From Mytilus trossulus (lineage: Eukaryota; Mollusca; Bivalvia; Mytilida; Mytilidae): a stretch of DNA of 64,000 bases. The stretch is from positions 52,603,445 to 52,667,444 of the forward strand of contig NC_086384.1 of assembly GCF_036588685.1 (NCBI RefSeq), read 5' to 3'. Position numbers and translations under genes: made by a program. Shown here in pieces: positions 1 through 12,229 of this stretch (positions are counted from its first letter, which is position 1; each line of letters begins with the position of its first letter). The notes beneath the pieces were generated by a model. The model saw nothing but the letters and a program-made list of their open reading frames with translations. It was not told where the DNA came from and did not search any database.

Positions 1-239
1 TTTAAGCTTTAAAAAAACAAAACACATTTCGACATCTATTAAAATATTTAATAAATCTTTTAAATGCCTACAACTATTTACTTTTGTTATTGAGTTTATA
101 TAATATATAGGATGGATAAATATTGAAGCGAACAATCAAATTCCTGTCCTAAGATGTCACAAAATGGACATGTAATTAAATACAAACACAATTGTTTCTC
201 TTTATTTGACTAATAACTGCATTGATAAACTTATTGTGA

Positions 240-435
240 AAATTCTCACCTATATTTTTTTGTTAGCGTGACATGTGAAAGTCAAATTATTGTGTTTTGA
301 AAATGGAAAATGAGGTCTTGTGGGACCCGGGAAATAACAAAAAAAGAAGAATTGCTTATATAGTGTAAGCGGGATACAGGAATCTGACAAAACATTAAGC
401 GGGATCCAGGATCAGAACCCCTCAATGAGACCCTC
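240..435. repeat. Dispersed mussel repeat ('agcgggatcc' family), copy 1
   Basis: It contains the diagnostic run 'gtgtaagcgggatacagg', then 'agcgggatccaggatcagaa' and 'caatgagaccctcatc'. The same sequence recurs at 27055-27660 (opposite orientation, two diverged copies) and at 51535-51770. It is recognised from memory as a high-copy mytilid repeat; its class is unknown. The flanks (1-239 and 436-1430) are AT-rich and show no exon that I can support. Confidence 0.7.
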
Positions 436-1430
436 ATCATATGTAAATTTTAATATCCTGTAGTTGTATATCTTTTGATATCTATATTCATAAATCAAAT
501 AAGATTAGTTTTAGGAAATTGGTCCAAAATCAATCAGCAGCATATTTATACTTTCTAGTTTCTCTTTGACTTAATTTTAACCTTCCATCATAAAATGTTT
601 GCTTTAAAAATTTGAAAAAAAAAGTAAAATCACAAAAATACTGAACTTAGAGGAAAATCATTTCGGAAAGTCCTTAATCACATGGCAAAATTCAAATAAC
701 AAAATGCATCAAAAACGAATGGACAAAAACTGTCATATTCCTGACTTAGTACAGGCATTTTCAAATGTAGAAAATTGTGGATTAAACCTGGTTCTATAAA
801 TAGTGATTTTCTAGTATTTTCTTGCTGACATTGATAGACGGTACCAATGCAAACTGAATCGTGTGATAAACTTTTAAGTTTATATCTGATCTATAGGATT
901 AGGGTGAAAATAAGATCTGGGGAAAGGCATTAAGGATGTTTGTTAGACTGTTTCTAAATAACAAGCTTTTTAAAACTGTTTTAAAAAAATTGAAAGTATA
1001 AATATATATAACTGAACTTAAAGGATGGGATCCATGTGCTTGGTTTTGAGATATTAGCCACTGATTTTTTTGCTGGAAACGATTCTCTCTCTTTTTATAC
1101 AATTAAAATTGGCAGCATTTTTATTTCAAAATTATATGAAAAAAAAATGCAAGAATTTTGATATTAATAGATATGATTTTTAAAACTATATATGTAATAA
1201 AATTATGAATTAAGTAGGGCTTAATTAACTAGATGAATAAAATCAGAGGATTACGAATATCTTGACAAAAATTCGAAGACAAGAGGAGCAAACATCCTTA
1301 ACCAGAATACTGATACTATTTATAAAAGTGAAGTCTGCTTTCTGTGCTTGGACCTTAGAAGTTGTAAACTAGATGTTGTAACTTGATGTTGTAAACTAGA
1401 TGTTGTAAATTAGATGTTGTGTACTTTCAG

Positions 1431-4400
1431 ATGTGGGCAATCCTTATAGCTGTTATATTAGTCATAATTATCATAATTGTTGGTAAGTTTTATGTTTATG
1501 TATGTATTAGGTGTTTCAGGGTTGCCAGAGTATATTATAGTAAGGAAGTCAATAGTATGACTTGGATAGATATATAGAGGTGTTTCAGGGTTGGAGTATA
1601 TTATAGTATAAAGGTAGTCAATAGTATGACTTGGATAGATCTGTTTTATTGAATTATGTTTGATTACTTAACCACAGTGCATTAAATCACATTTCTAGAT
1701 GGCAAAGCATGGTAGCTTTCTATGGGCCTACATGTATGGCAGTTACTGCCCTTAAAAGGTTATTTTTATCAATTTTGTTGTTGTTGCAGAAACTCTGATA
1801 GGGAGAAACTTTCAATTGCATTTTTAACATGCATTGACATTCATTAAACACCAAAATAATCATTGATGCTATGCCAGAACTACAAAAATAATTTCAGATG
1901 ACACATGATTTATTCTTGTAACTGTTGAAATGAAATTGATAAGTTTTGGCCTTACCAAGAATACTGATTAAAACTTGTTTCTCTCAATATTTTAATACAA
2001 TAATTCTTTTGATATTTTCTGTGTCTGTTGAACACTCTTTTTCTGGTCACTAACCCTAGTCTGCATTATGTATCTAGTCACTAACCCTAACTTGTGTGGT
2101 GATTTAAATCTATAAAAATAAAGTCCAATCTGTTTACACCAGCGTATAATTATATTGACCTTTTAAGTTTGTAAACCATCTGTTGATAATTTATATTAAT
2201 ACAGACTTTTACAATGAATGTTAATGTGGCATCTTAGCATGCATACTTTTATAAAGTGAATGTTTTAACATTTAACATGTAGCCATAAGTAAACATTGGG
2301 TTGATTGTTTCCTATGCCAACTATAACTATTTGCTTGTTTTTGTCATGCCTACAGTATGGGTAGCTACTACCTATGGTTAAAACATGTAAGACTTTCACC
2401 ATTGTTTTATATACAGTAGAATATTAATATTGTTTGTCAATAGGAGAGTTCTGTCTACCTTTTTGCTTTCCAGATTTTAGTTTTGTAGGTTTTATATACT
2501 GGCACATATAAATTGTCATAACTTTACAAATTAAGATACAGATATATATTTCAATAAATTACTGCAAGTTATTTAAATATCTAGTAAAATGTAAATAAAA
2601 TTGAGAAAGGAAATGGGAAATGTATTTAAGTGTTTTAGGAAGGGTTTAGTATGCATAAACTTTTAAGAGATCAGACACTCCAAGTTAATGGTATTATTTA
2701 AATGAAAAAAACTCAAGATAATTTTAACATTATTTACAAATACAACATGTGTTCAGGGAATGTGTTCAGGGAATTTTTTAGAGGTGCTGCACATTTTAAG
2801 ATTAATTTAATTCAGCCAGAACTGATCTATAATAGGCTAACAGCCACACTTTGTGTAATCACTAATCTTAGCTACACCTTAGATAACAATGAAATCTAGC
2901 GACTACTTTAAACCTCATCAACTTTCTTGCAGAAAACTATGTTTTACAAATATGCACTTTTTTCCTGGACATGATCATGATCATGAATTCTTTTGCTCAT
3001 TGTTAGTTCTTATCATAGTTGCTAGTCAATACTGTATTTTTTTTGAAATTTTCACAAACACTGAAACAGAACTCTCTTAAACTATTGTAGTAGTTCATAC
3101 TAAATTTTGAAATCCTAATACTATGTTGTTTCCAGCTTACGTCCTATAACTGTATTAATATTGTCCTGCTTCTTTTCTCCTGCAGTCTGGTTGTATAACA
3201 AGTTTGGCTAAGGTTACTATCGATGTTGTCCTTTTTCTAATTTTATTTTTCCTCGATAACAACCATGGCACTACACATTCTGTATTTTTATTTTTTCACA
3301 CTATTTACATTAGTTATAAATGAAATAAATACCATTTAAATAAAAACAATTTAAACAAAATAATTTTTTTTTAATATGGGAATTATTTTCAGTGTTTATT
3401 ATTTCTCAGGAAATCCTACACTTCTGAAAAGTAAATTTTTTTTCAGTAATCAGGACTTATTTCATAAAAAATACACCAGTTTAATAGAGAGCAATCAAGA
3501 AACTGTAGGCCTCATCCTGCGGACAAAATAATAAAGATTTTGTAGGGTCATGGTTGTTAGGGTTCTAATGGCATGTTCAGCACAAAGTTGATACATGTCA
3601 GAAATTGTGCATTTTGACATTATCAAATAATAGAATAAAATCAATTGGATATTGGTATAGTTTGAGTGAACTTTAAGGTGGTACCCAACACCTTAACTAA
3701 AATTAATTTGGCTTGTTTAATTTTCATAAAATTTTGACAAAGTATTTACTACGACCCTTTGACAAAAATATTACAACCGTTTTATCAGAAAAATTACACT
3801 GGTTATATAGCAGTTTGTCAAGCACTTATTTGATCATGAAGAAGCTTATAAATATTCCCTAAACAACACAACATAATTAAAACATTTAGCTGATTTTACA
3901 GAGTTATCTCCCTGTAGTGTTAGGTATCACCTTAATTACTAAGTGTATGGCCTTCTTCAAAATGACAAATTTATTCAGCATCCCTGGTTGAATCAAAAGT
4001 TGCAGGAGAGAACTGATTTAGATGCCAGAGTATTATTTTTATGGCTCGACCACAATGTGGTCCAGCCGTATAGCTTTAAACCTGTCTGTCAATCTGTCAT
4101 TCCACAACAAACAGTTATACAGACTTGTTGAAACGGACTTTACTATGATGAGATGCAAAATGAGTTTAGGTTTGGTTCAACTCCACTGATTTTTGCCAAA
4201 GCTAGGGCTTCAGACTTCGAAAATTTCATGAAAATAACAGTTACATAGACTTTCATTCTCAAATTTCCACTCCTATAGATTGCTTCAATATAAAAAAAAA
4301 AGATGTGATGTAATTGCCAATGAGACAACTCTCCGAAAGAGACCAAATGACACAAAAATTATCAACTATAGGTTATGTATCACCTTCAACAATGAGCAAA

Positions 4401-6433
4401 GCTGATACGCTGAAGCTTTTTTTTTTGTTAGAGGAGCTTTTCCTGTGGTTCTGACACATCTAATTGGTCTTACTTATTGCTACATAAAGCAAACCACAGA
4501 ATTACTACCATCATGTTGTAAACTAAATTTACAAAAATGTACACAATCATGAAGCTGAGAAAAGTTCAATTATCATGATTATGATATTTTAAAGATTTAT
4601 AAGATCCTTGTCATGACATAAATTTGATACTCTTCACTTGAACTATGCTGTATCTTGGCATTATAAGCATGAACAGTCATTAATATGCATGTATGACTGT
4701 TGTTCAGTTCCTATAGCTGTTATACAATGTAACACTCTAATATTAGGAGTTTTCACTAGTGCACTTTTATTTATTTGTATCAAATGAGAACATTTTAAAA
4801 GTAGTTAAACATTTTCTTAACCAATTTTCTTGCAAATGGTCAGTTATATTATTGATTTTATCATGTGCTATATATACTGACAGAAAGTTCCCTGATTCTG
4901 AGGTCACTACTTCTAAGATCAAGCTCAAAGTTACTAAATAGACAAAAAGGAATTTCAGTTTAATTATTCAAATATATATCATGTCATTGAAACCTAGCTT
5001 GATCACTGAGTCTAAGGTCATGTTTACTAAAACTTGAAGCAAGTTTCCCGACTCTAGAACCATACAAGAGATTGCCTAGCAGTGGCAGATCCAGAACTTT
5101 TCCTAATGGGGGGCCCGCTGACTGACCTAAGGGGGGGACGCTCAGGTCATGCTTCAGTGATTCCCTATATAATTAACCTAATTTTCCCCACAAAAAGGGG
5201 GGAGGGGGGGGGGGGGGGGGGGGGGGGCTCGGGCACCCCAGGCCCCCTGGATCCGCCTATGCCTAGATATTTGATTATTGAAAGTCATACATATGGAAAT
5301 CTGAAGTTGTCACATCCATGTCACTGGTCTTTGATTGATACTTGTCTCATATCACATTTCCTTAATTTTATATGATCACATTTGATGAGAGGAGAATCTC
5401 ATTTTGATTTCAAGGTCATAGTTACTCAAAAAGTCTTAAATAAGGGGTAGTAAAACTTTCAACATAAAATCATTTATGATCAGCCAAGACATTTCACCGT
5501 GCACTCTAGTAATAAGAATTGAATTCAAACTGACTAGTTGTAAGTAAGCTGATTAACGCATGAATGGTTTTATTTTTCTGTGAACCTGACAATAAATAGT
5601 AGCTGCATGTATATTTGTGTTTGTAACTTTGAATATGTATATACATGTAGCTCTTAGTTCATGTAGTTAATCTTTATTGAATATAACAAAATTTGAATGT
5701 ATTTTGTGAATTGTGTTATTTTTAAAAATTACAAAACATGTTTGCACTTTAGTAAATGAAAATGCTTTTATAAATAAGTTACGGTATATGCAAGGATAAA
5801 ATAGTGTTTTTTAATTCTGAACGTAATAAATGTTTGTAAGTTAAAAAAGGAAAAATATCTTCCATGGTAATTAAAGAGGTTCACTTAATGCTTTGGGAAG
5901 AATTAGTTTATCCTTTAAAAAAAAGTCAAAAGATAACAGAGGGACAGTCAAACTCTTTTAAGTCTAGAAATAAATTGCAATCACCATGGCTAAAAAAGAA
6001 AAAGACAAACAGACAAACAAGAGTACACAAAACACAACATTTAAAACAAAAGACTAAGCAATATAACCCTACCAAAACTTGGGTAATCTAAGGTTCTCCG
6101 AAGAAATCTGCAGATTTTGCTCCACATGTGGCTCATGTCGTGTCGCTCATGTTAGTAAAAACAATAAAATTTGATACAAATACATGGTATTAACAATTTA
6201 AAATTGAGAATTGAAAGTTGAAGACATGTATTTCATAATAATAAAAACATCATTGACTGCTGAGTGCATGTGAAGGTAAAAGTCTCTATAGAGTTTATTT
6301 CTATATGCATGACGTAAACATAGATTGCTTAAAATATTGGGTTTAAATCTAAGAAAACTCATTCCAATTCTGTCTGAAAATAATGCTGTGTTTTATGTTT
6401 TTTTCAGTTTGGGCAGTGGAGGATAACAAATGA
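1431..6433 (+). CDS. VAMP: Synaptobrevin/VAMP, 3' part of gene (transmembrane exon plus alternative last exons)
   Basis: This is the C-terminal end of a vesicle SNARE that drives fusion of secretory or synaptic vesicles. The exon at 1431-1482 follows 'gtactttcag' and ends at donor 'g|gtaagt'. It encodes MWAILIAVILVIIIIIV plus one base, the hydrophobic anchor that follows the SNARE helix in VAMP proteins. The phase-1 ending fits several downstream exons that each restore V-W, the residues that follow the anchor in invertebrate synaptobrevins. These are 3186-3211 (VWLYNKFG stop), 6408-6433 (VWAVEDNK stop), 2356-2381 (VWVATTYG stop), and less securely 1790-1827. The cytoplasmic SNARE motif, including the usual KYWWKN-type juxtamembrane stretch, is not found in 1-1430, so the upstream exons lie left of the window. 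Family assignment rests on the anchor, its phase and the V-W tails. Paralogue identity (VAMP1-3 type versus other) cannot be decided from this piece. Confidence 0.82.
1790..1827 (+). CDS. Possible extra VAMP last exon (tail ETLIGRNFQLHF)
   Basis: A strong acceptor (T-rich tract ending 'ttgttgttgcag') lies 307 bp after the transmembrane exon. In the phase set by that exon it reads ETLIGRNFQLHF and then TAA. It lacks the V-W start shared by the other three candidates, so it is the weakest of them and may be a chance acceptor. Confidence 0.3.
2356..2381 (+). CDS. VAMP: VAMP alternative last exon (tail VWVATTYG)
   Basis: Acceptor 'catgcctacag' is followed by a frame that completes the split valine codon and reads W-V-A-T-T-Y-G before TAA. 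The V-W start and eight-residue tail match the two other candidate last exons in length and layout. No donor is needed, so this would be a terminal exon. The acceptor is moderate. Confidence 0.5.
3186..3211 (+). CDS. VAMP: VAMP alternative last exon (tail VWLYNKFG)
   Basis: A very good acceptor (long pyrimidine tract ending 'ttctcctgcag') precedes V-W-L-Y-N-K-F-G and TAA in the phase left by the transmembrane exon. The short polar tail would lie in the vesicle lumen. The acceptor is as good as that of the exon at 6408. Confidence 0.65.
3677..3931. mobile_element. 255-bp TTAA-flanked MITE (piggyBac-like), copy 1
   Basis: The ends are inverted: left ggtggtacccaacacc, right the complement of gttaggtatcacc. 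The element is flanked on both sides by TTAA, the target duplicated by piggyBac-type transposases. There is no coding capacity. A second copy of the same family sits in the NECAP gene at 30930-31723. Confidence 0.75.
4296..4400. repeat. Fragment of the 'gatgtggtatgattgcca' mussel repeat
   Basis: The segment reads 'gatgtgatgtaattgcc', 'aatgagacaactctccg' and 'ttcaacaatgagcaaagc'. This is a truncated, diverged copy of the family seen nearly complete at 36537-36945. A reading frame on the minus strand here is an accident of the repeat. The region 3932-5075 otherwise holds no gene that I can see. Confidence 0.7.
5078..5268. mobile_element. MITE with 'agtggcggatcca' inverted ends and a 24-G run
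   Basis: The left end 'agtggcagatccagaac' and the right end 'ccctggatccgcctatgcc' are imperfect inverted copies. Inside are 'gcccgctgactgacc' and an uninterrupted run of 24 G at 5204-5227. A partial copy of the same family is at 54253-54375. It is a common mollusc element, recognised from memory. Confidence 0.65.
6408..6433 (+). CDS. VAMP: VAMP alternative last exon (tail VWAVEDNK)
   Basis: Acceptor 'gtttttttcag' is followed by the remainder of the split valine codon and W-A-V-E-D-N-K, then TGA, in the phase of the transmembrane exon nearly 5 kb upstream. The acidic tail differs from the VWLYNKFG and VWVATTYG alternatives. About 4 kb of AT-rich, gene-free DNA follows and could include a long 3' UTR. 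Confidence 0.65.
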
Positions 6434-9400
6434 GGAAGGGGAGAAGAAAGGAATAAGAAACATTTTGTTGTAGATAGTTGTTAACAGTCATCTCATCTCA
6501 CTCTCCATCTTACGATCATAACACTAGAACTATTGATATACAAAGTCCTACACATTCCAGGATCATTGTTAGAGTTTCTTAAACTTAACATTAAGCTAGT
6601 AGCATGAGATTTGTCCATTCAATTTATGTTTTTTTTGTTAGCGATTCTTAAACTTAACATTCAGCTAGTAGAATGAGTTGTGGCCATGCAATATAGTTTT
6701 GTTTTATTTATATTTATATAAGAAACAATTAAATATTCTTGACTATTGACTCTTGAATGTCACAAAATAGTCTGATCATGGTTTTACTAACAATTTTGAA
6801 AAAAATACATTTTCTCTTTGAAACTTTGTTTTTGCCCTTTACAGTAAATGACAGTAAATTTAAGTATCAAAAGAACAACAAGACATAGTACTAGTAAGAA
6901 AAATATGAATGTACAGGTAAGCTATTTCAACCATTGTTGAAAGCAATGAAGCATATTGTGGATCCATTTATTTAGGCTGGTATCTTTTTTCCTGGATTGA
7001 GGAAAACTTGCATGTTCATGGATATATAATTTCATGGTTTGGGCAAAGTCTGCATTCATGCCTTTAGAATATATGTTATTGGTTGATTATTTAAATTTGT
7101 GGTTCATCTGTACCCACGAAATCTATGAAAATTGGTATCCAACAAATATGAATGAATCCATAGTATACACAGACATTAACTATATATATTCATAACATGA
7201 TAACTATTGTCACAAAGAACATATTATCAAGGAGTTATTTATTTCTGTTGGCAAATCTTTTATTTAGTGGATGCTTAACTCTTTAATGCTGTAGTATTTA
7301 GTAGTGTTAGATAAACATTTTGTTCAGAAACAGTGTATAATTTGAATCATTTATCAATTTGCCAAAATCGTTTATGATTACGCAATTTCAACTTGTCTAT
7401 AAAAGTTGCTAAATACTAAACAGCATTTCACACAAAATATGCCTAAATGGACAAAGATATATACTCAACATCTGTAGTAAAAACAATTCAACAATTTTAC
7501 ATTTACAAGATTATTTACTGAGAGAGAATTAAAACTTAATTGATCTCCCTATCTGACCTCAAAATATTTAATAGCCGAAATATTTAAAATAAGGAAGCTG
7601 ATGAAATCAATAATAAGGAGCATCCAACCATTTATTTTGTTACTGTGATTTTCTTGATCTCTTTGAAATGCCAATTGATCATTATTAAGATTCTTCATTA
7701 GGCTTTGATGAAAGTATTCCTTTATTTCCAAGATTAATTCAAAATTGTTCATGATGATAAAGTCATACTGTTATAACTGAGTCTATGCTTACCAATACCA
7801 TCTATTATGACAATGGAAGCATATCAAAGGCCTCGTCTAGAAACACACTTTAAATTATGTTGATACATTCTTTCAAACCTTGTTATTATTTGGTTTGATT
7901 TGCTTACTTGATTTAAGTGAGTTGGTTGTGATAGTGAAAGAAAAAATGTATAAGTTAAAAAAAAATTTTTATAGTTTAAAAAAACATTTTTATAAGTTAC
8001 AAAACATTTTTATAAAATAGAAAAACATTTTTATAAGTTTAAAACATATTTATTTATTATCAAGGTGTTTTGTGCTGTTGATTTTCCCTTCAAGGTTTTT
8101 AAACAAATCTGTAATTATCAATGTGTGTGGTCAAGTAGGATAATCTTAAAGAAATACAGATATTAATTTTTGATAAAAGAGCAAAGTTATCTAGATGAAA
8201 TATTATTAACATATATATATGACCATTAATATTTATACTCTGGACTTTTTCTAATATAGGTTATTCTTTTTTTATTTAATGCTATTTTAAATATAAAGAC
8301 TTGTATTTAATTTGATGAATTTGAAGCAAAATTAACATTTTAAGATACGCAAACAAATTTAATACTTTTGAACAAATTAATATACCATATATCATAATTT
8401 AGTACATGTATTTTTTAAGTTCTTGTTAGCTTCAGTGTGGTTAACACAAGTAAAGATATGAATGTTATAATTTATTGTATGCTTTCAATTGAAAGTTTAT
8501 TGTTAATTTTTATGACAGATTATTTATTGTTGATCCAGTGCTTATTATAATCAATACTGTAATTATGTACATTTATAAAGGCTGTATTTATTTGCTTTAT
8601 GTTCAATACAAATCTTTGTGTGTAATTTGTTTAAGGGAGATACGTCCTTAGCCAATCTTGGTATCTTCAAACTCTTTAATATCACAGTTAATCCTACAAA
8701 TGGAGATACCTTCAATTCTATCTTGTTATTTCTTTTTTATTTTAAATTTGCATATAAACATAAACTTGTGCTTTTGGAATGGATTAAAAGAAACAATTTT
8801 GCAGGGAGGAAAGTAATTTTAGTAATATTTTTAACCTTCCAGGAGAAATTTAACTGAAATACCCTTTTCCAAATCAACATTCAATATATCTGTATAATTC
8901 ACAGTATAAAAATTATTAATGTTTGAACATTTCCTTTCAAAAGTAAGTATATATGATGAATATGGAGGAAAATGAGTTTGACAACATGTTTCTCATTATC
9001 TATCCACTATTGTATATAGTATATTAATAAACCTCATTCACAGAAATCCTTTCAAACCTTAATATGTATTGATGAACTTATGATCAGATGTCAAGCTGTG
9101 TGCTTTTTATCATTGGGCAAATAATGTTCATTTGGAATCATATGTATAGAAAAAATAAAATTGAATGTTTATATGAGGAGATATTAATGATGTAAAACCA
9201 TTATATTTAAGTTATTGATAAGATTACAGCTATTGGAAAATAATTACAAGAATGTTTGAGGAAAATATTTTAAACCCAAATTTCTGTTATATTTAGTATA
9301 GACTCAATAACAAATTGTTTCAGTTCCAAGATATACAAGATTTTTCTGATTGTTAAAAAAAAAATACCTGATAATTTTAATGCCAACAGTTTTTGACAAC

Positions 9401-10974
9401 AGAATAAGTTGAAGATTTTACAGCAGTCATTCAGAATATCTCTCAGACATTACTCAATTTCAACTATTAAAGTATCTTATTAAAAGCAAATATTAATAGA
9501 TCCTAAATTATCTGATTAACTGTTGTTCATGTTATTTAAAAACATTGATTGCAGAGTTTTCAGTTAAAATAAATGACCATGTGAATCACTTTTTTCTGCA
9601 TTAATGAAAATGAAAGTAGAAAGTGAAACTAGAGATAATCGGGTCCATTCTTTACAAGTCATTAGATGGTGCAATGTTATTAAGTAGTCAGTCCCACTTC
9701 ATTTAAACACATCATCAGAATAGAGTGTATGTATATTTACTTTTTAAAGAATTACATATATATGTTTATCACTAAGATAATTTTGTAGTACGTAGCATAT
9801 TCTTGTCCTATTTATTTTCATGTAAATTTTTAAGTGAGGATTTGAACGTCACTGATTTATATCATTCCAATTGTAAATTTGTATGAATGTGATTATTTTG
9901 AATGTACTCTGAAAATGATGTTTTGTTTTGTGTTTCCTTAGTTTTTTGGCAAATATTTAAGAATTTTAAAAATTCTTCATGCAGAGTTGATACTTAACTG
10001 TTGAGTTCTATGATAGAGAACAAGTATCTGTAGAAAACTTGAATGTAGAATTTATTTCAAAATTTGAGGGTTTTATTTATATTGGTATTTTCATTATGCT
10101 AATTTCATGGGTACAGACAGAATGTAGGGTTTTTTTTCATTTCCATTTAATATAAGCAGAACAAATCCTATAAGTACCAGATGATTTCAAAAGAAAATTT
10201 GTTGTCCATATATTGTACAGCTGAAGGTGAATTTTTGTCAATCAATCATTACGGGGAATGGACCCAAGGATGAAGAAAATCTCCAAAATGTCAATTTTTC
10301 CTACTGTATGAAGTGGACCTTTAATATTCTTTAGGTTTTTTTTGTAAATATGACAAAGACAGATTGATATTCTGTGTTATACAAAAAAAAAATGGCAAAA
10401 ACTTGTGCAGCAAAGGGTTGACTTGCCCTCTTTGACCATGGATTGACCTGTCCCCTGTAGGGCCATAGGTTGACTTGCCCTTTTGATTGGCTATGGTTTG
10501 ACTCTCACCCCTTTGGATGGTCATTTGCTATAGCCATGGGTAATCTTGCTCTCATTGTGGCCATCTGTTATCTTATTCTGTTTTTGGCCATGTGTAAACT
10601 TGTTTCGTTTTTGAGCAGGTGATAAAGAGCAGAATCCAAAAGCTGTAATGTACAATAACAAAAGAATTTAATCCAATATCTGGTGAAAGAAATGTAAAAG
10701 AGTGAATTATTTGATGAGTACTGTGTTGTTGATTATGTAGATTTTGTTATACATGTCCTGTATATTGTGATTAAAGCTGTATATTAGCTTCACTTCACTT
10801 CACTTTTCATATTACTCCATTATCATATCCTGTTAAATACCATGCTAGGAAATACAGACGACATTTGGTATTTGAATAGAGTAAAGAAAGATCTTATCTA
10901 TATCTAAGGTGTGTCCTCACTGTCCTGTTGGTAATCAACTTAATTGTTCATAATAAATATCGACATTGTATACG
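6434..10974. other. AT-rich stretch without recognisable genes
   Basis: No exon with coherent coding signal was found on either strand. The region may include the 3' UTR of the longest VAMP isoform. Minor structures are short direct repeats of 'acatttttataagtt' near 7960-8045, diverged repeats of a 'ggttgacttgccc' phrase at 10415-10600, and a small 'cttcacttca' run near 10790. The MITE at 6955-7163 is listed separately. Confidence 0.5.
6955..7163. mobile_element. MITE, 'ctgtggattcat' family, copy 1
   Basis: The ends are 'ttgtggatccat' on the left and 'gaatgaatccatagta' on the right. The interior phrases 'tttcatggtttgg' and 'acccacgaaatctatgaaaa' match the copies at 53481-53717 and 58339-58547. 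The best-preserved copy is flanked by TA, as in Tc1/mariner-type insertions. It is non-coding. Confidence 0.65.
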
Positions 10975-12215
10975 TTTCAAAAGGGGTACATGCCAAAGAA
11001 AGATAATACACCGATCAACAAAAGTTAAGTTTTGAATAGAGTGAACTGATTCAGGTCAAGGATAAGTGTGCGTCATCATACCAAAAACGACCAAACTTAC
11101 CAAAGAAAATTAAACATGACCAAGCACGATAAGATTGAGTTTGTAATCCTTGAATCCCGTAATAAGAGGTAAATCCTATATATTCTAAGAAAGCAAATGG
11201 ACTGGGCAACAACAGTTAAGTACTGAATAAAGTGCGCAGATCTGTGTTAATGATTATTGACTGACAGCAAAAACTGTGGAATCTAACAAGAAAATAACGA
11301 TATGATAGAATTTTGCACCCTTGAACCCTCTAAAATAGGTATACCCTATATATGACAAGAAAACTTATATACTGGACAACAAAAAGTTAAAAAAAAAGTA
11401 TTGAATAGTGCACTGATCCAGAGTAAGTATTACTGAGTGCCTTCATACCGAAAGCAGTCAGATTTACCAAAGAAAAATTACATGACCAAACACAATATGA
11501 TCGAGGTTGTAGTCCTTGAACCCCCATAAATACAAGTAACTCAATAATGGACTGGGCAACAAGTGTTGTGTACTGAATAAACTGCACTGGTTCAGGTTTA
11601 TGATTATTGATGAACAACATACCGAAAATGCCAGAGCTTGCAAAAAAAAAAGAACATGACTAAGCACGATAGGATCGAGTTTGTCACCATTGAATGCTAA
11701 AAAAAAGCAGGTATAAAATTGAGAAAGGAAATAGTGAATGTGTCAAATCAACAACCACCCGACTATAGAGCAGACAACAGCCGAAGGCCACCAATGGGTC
11801 TTCAATGTAGCGAGAATTCCAGCACCCATAGGTGTCCTTCAGCTGGCCCCTAAAAAATATGCATACTAGTACAGTGATAATGGACGTCATACTAAACTCA
11901 AAATTATACACAAGAAACTAAAATTAAAAATCATACAAGACTAACAAAGGCCAGAGGCTCCTGACTTGGGACAGGCGCAAACTTGCAGCGGGGTTCAACA
12001 TGTTTATGAGATCTCAACCCTCCCCTATACCTCTATAGCCAATGTAGAAAAGTAAACGCATAACAATACGCACATTAAAATTCAGCTCAAGAGAAGTCTA
12101 GGTAATACCCTATATATTCCAAGAAAGATAATATTAATGGCAATACAAATAAGTATTGAATAGAGCGCACTGATCCAGGTTAAGGATAACTGAGTGCCTA
12201 CATACCTAACATCAA
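10975..12215 (+). repeat. Tandem satellite, period about 176 bp (left block)
   Basis: Successive units repeat the phrases 'actgggcaacaacagttaag', 'gaataaagtgc', 'catgaccaagcacgat' and 'cccttgaacc'. The 'actggRcaaca' phrase recurs near 11200, 11376 and 11552, which gives the period. The array is interrupted at 11714-12103 by a dispersed repeat and resumes at about 12104. The same satellite in the same orientation continues at 19351-19930, and a diverged block lies at 59060-59950. Confidence 0.8.
11714..12103. mobile_element. Dispersed mussel repeat inserted in the satellite
   Basis: The segment from 'aaattgagaaaggaaatag' through 'cagacaacagccgaaggcc' and 'ggctcctgacttgggacagg' to 'cagctcaagagaag' is foreign to the satellite, which continues with 'ggtaataccctatatat' afterwards. 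It is recognised from memory as a widespread mytilid repeat and has no protein-coding potential. Confidence 0.7.
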
Positions 12216-12229
12216 AGAATTCTGGATTC

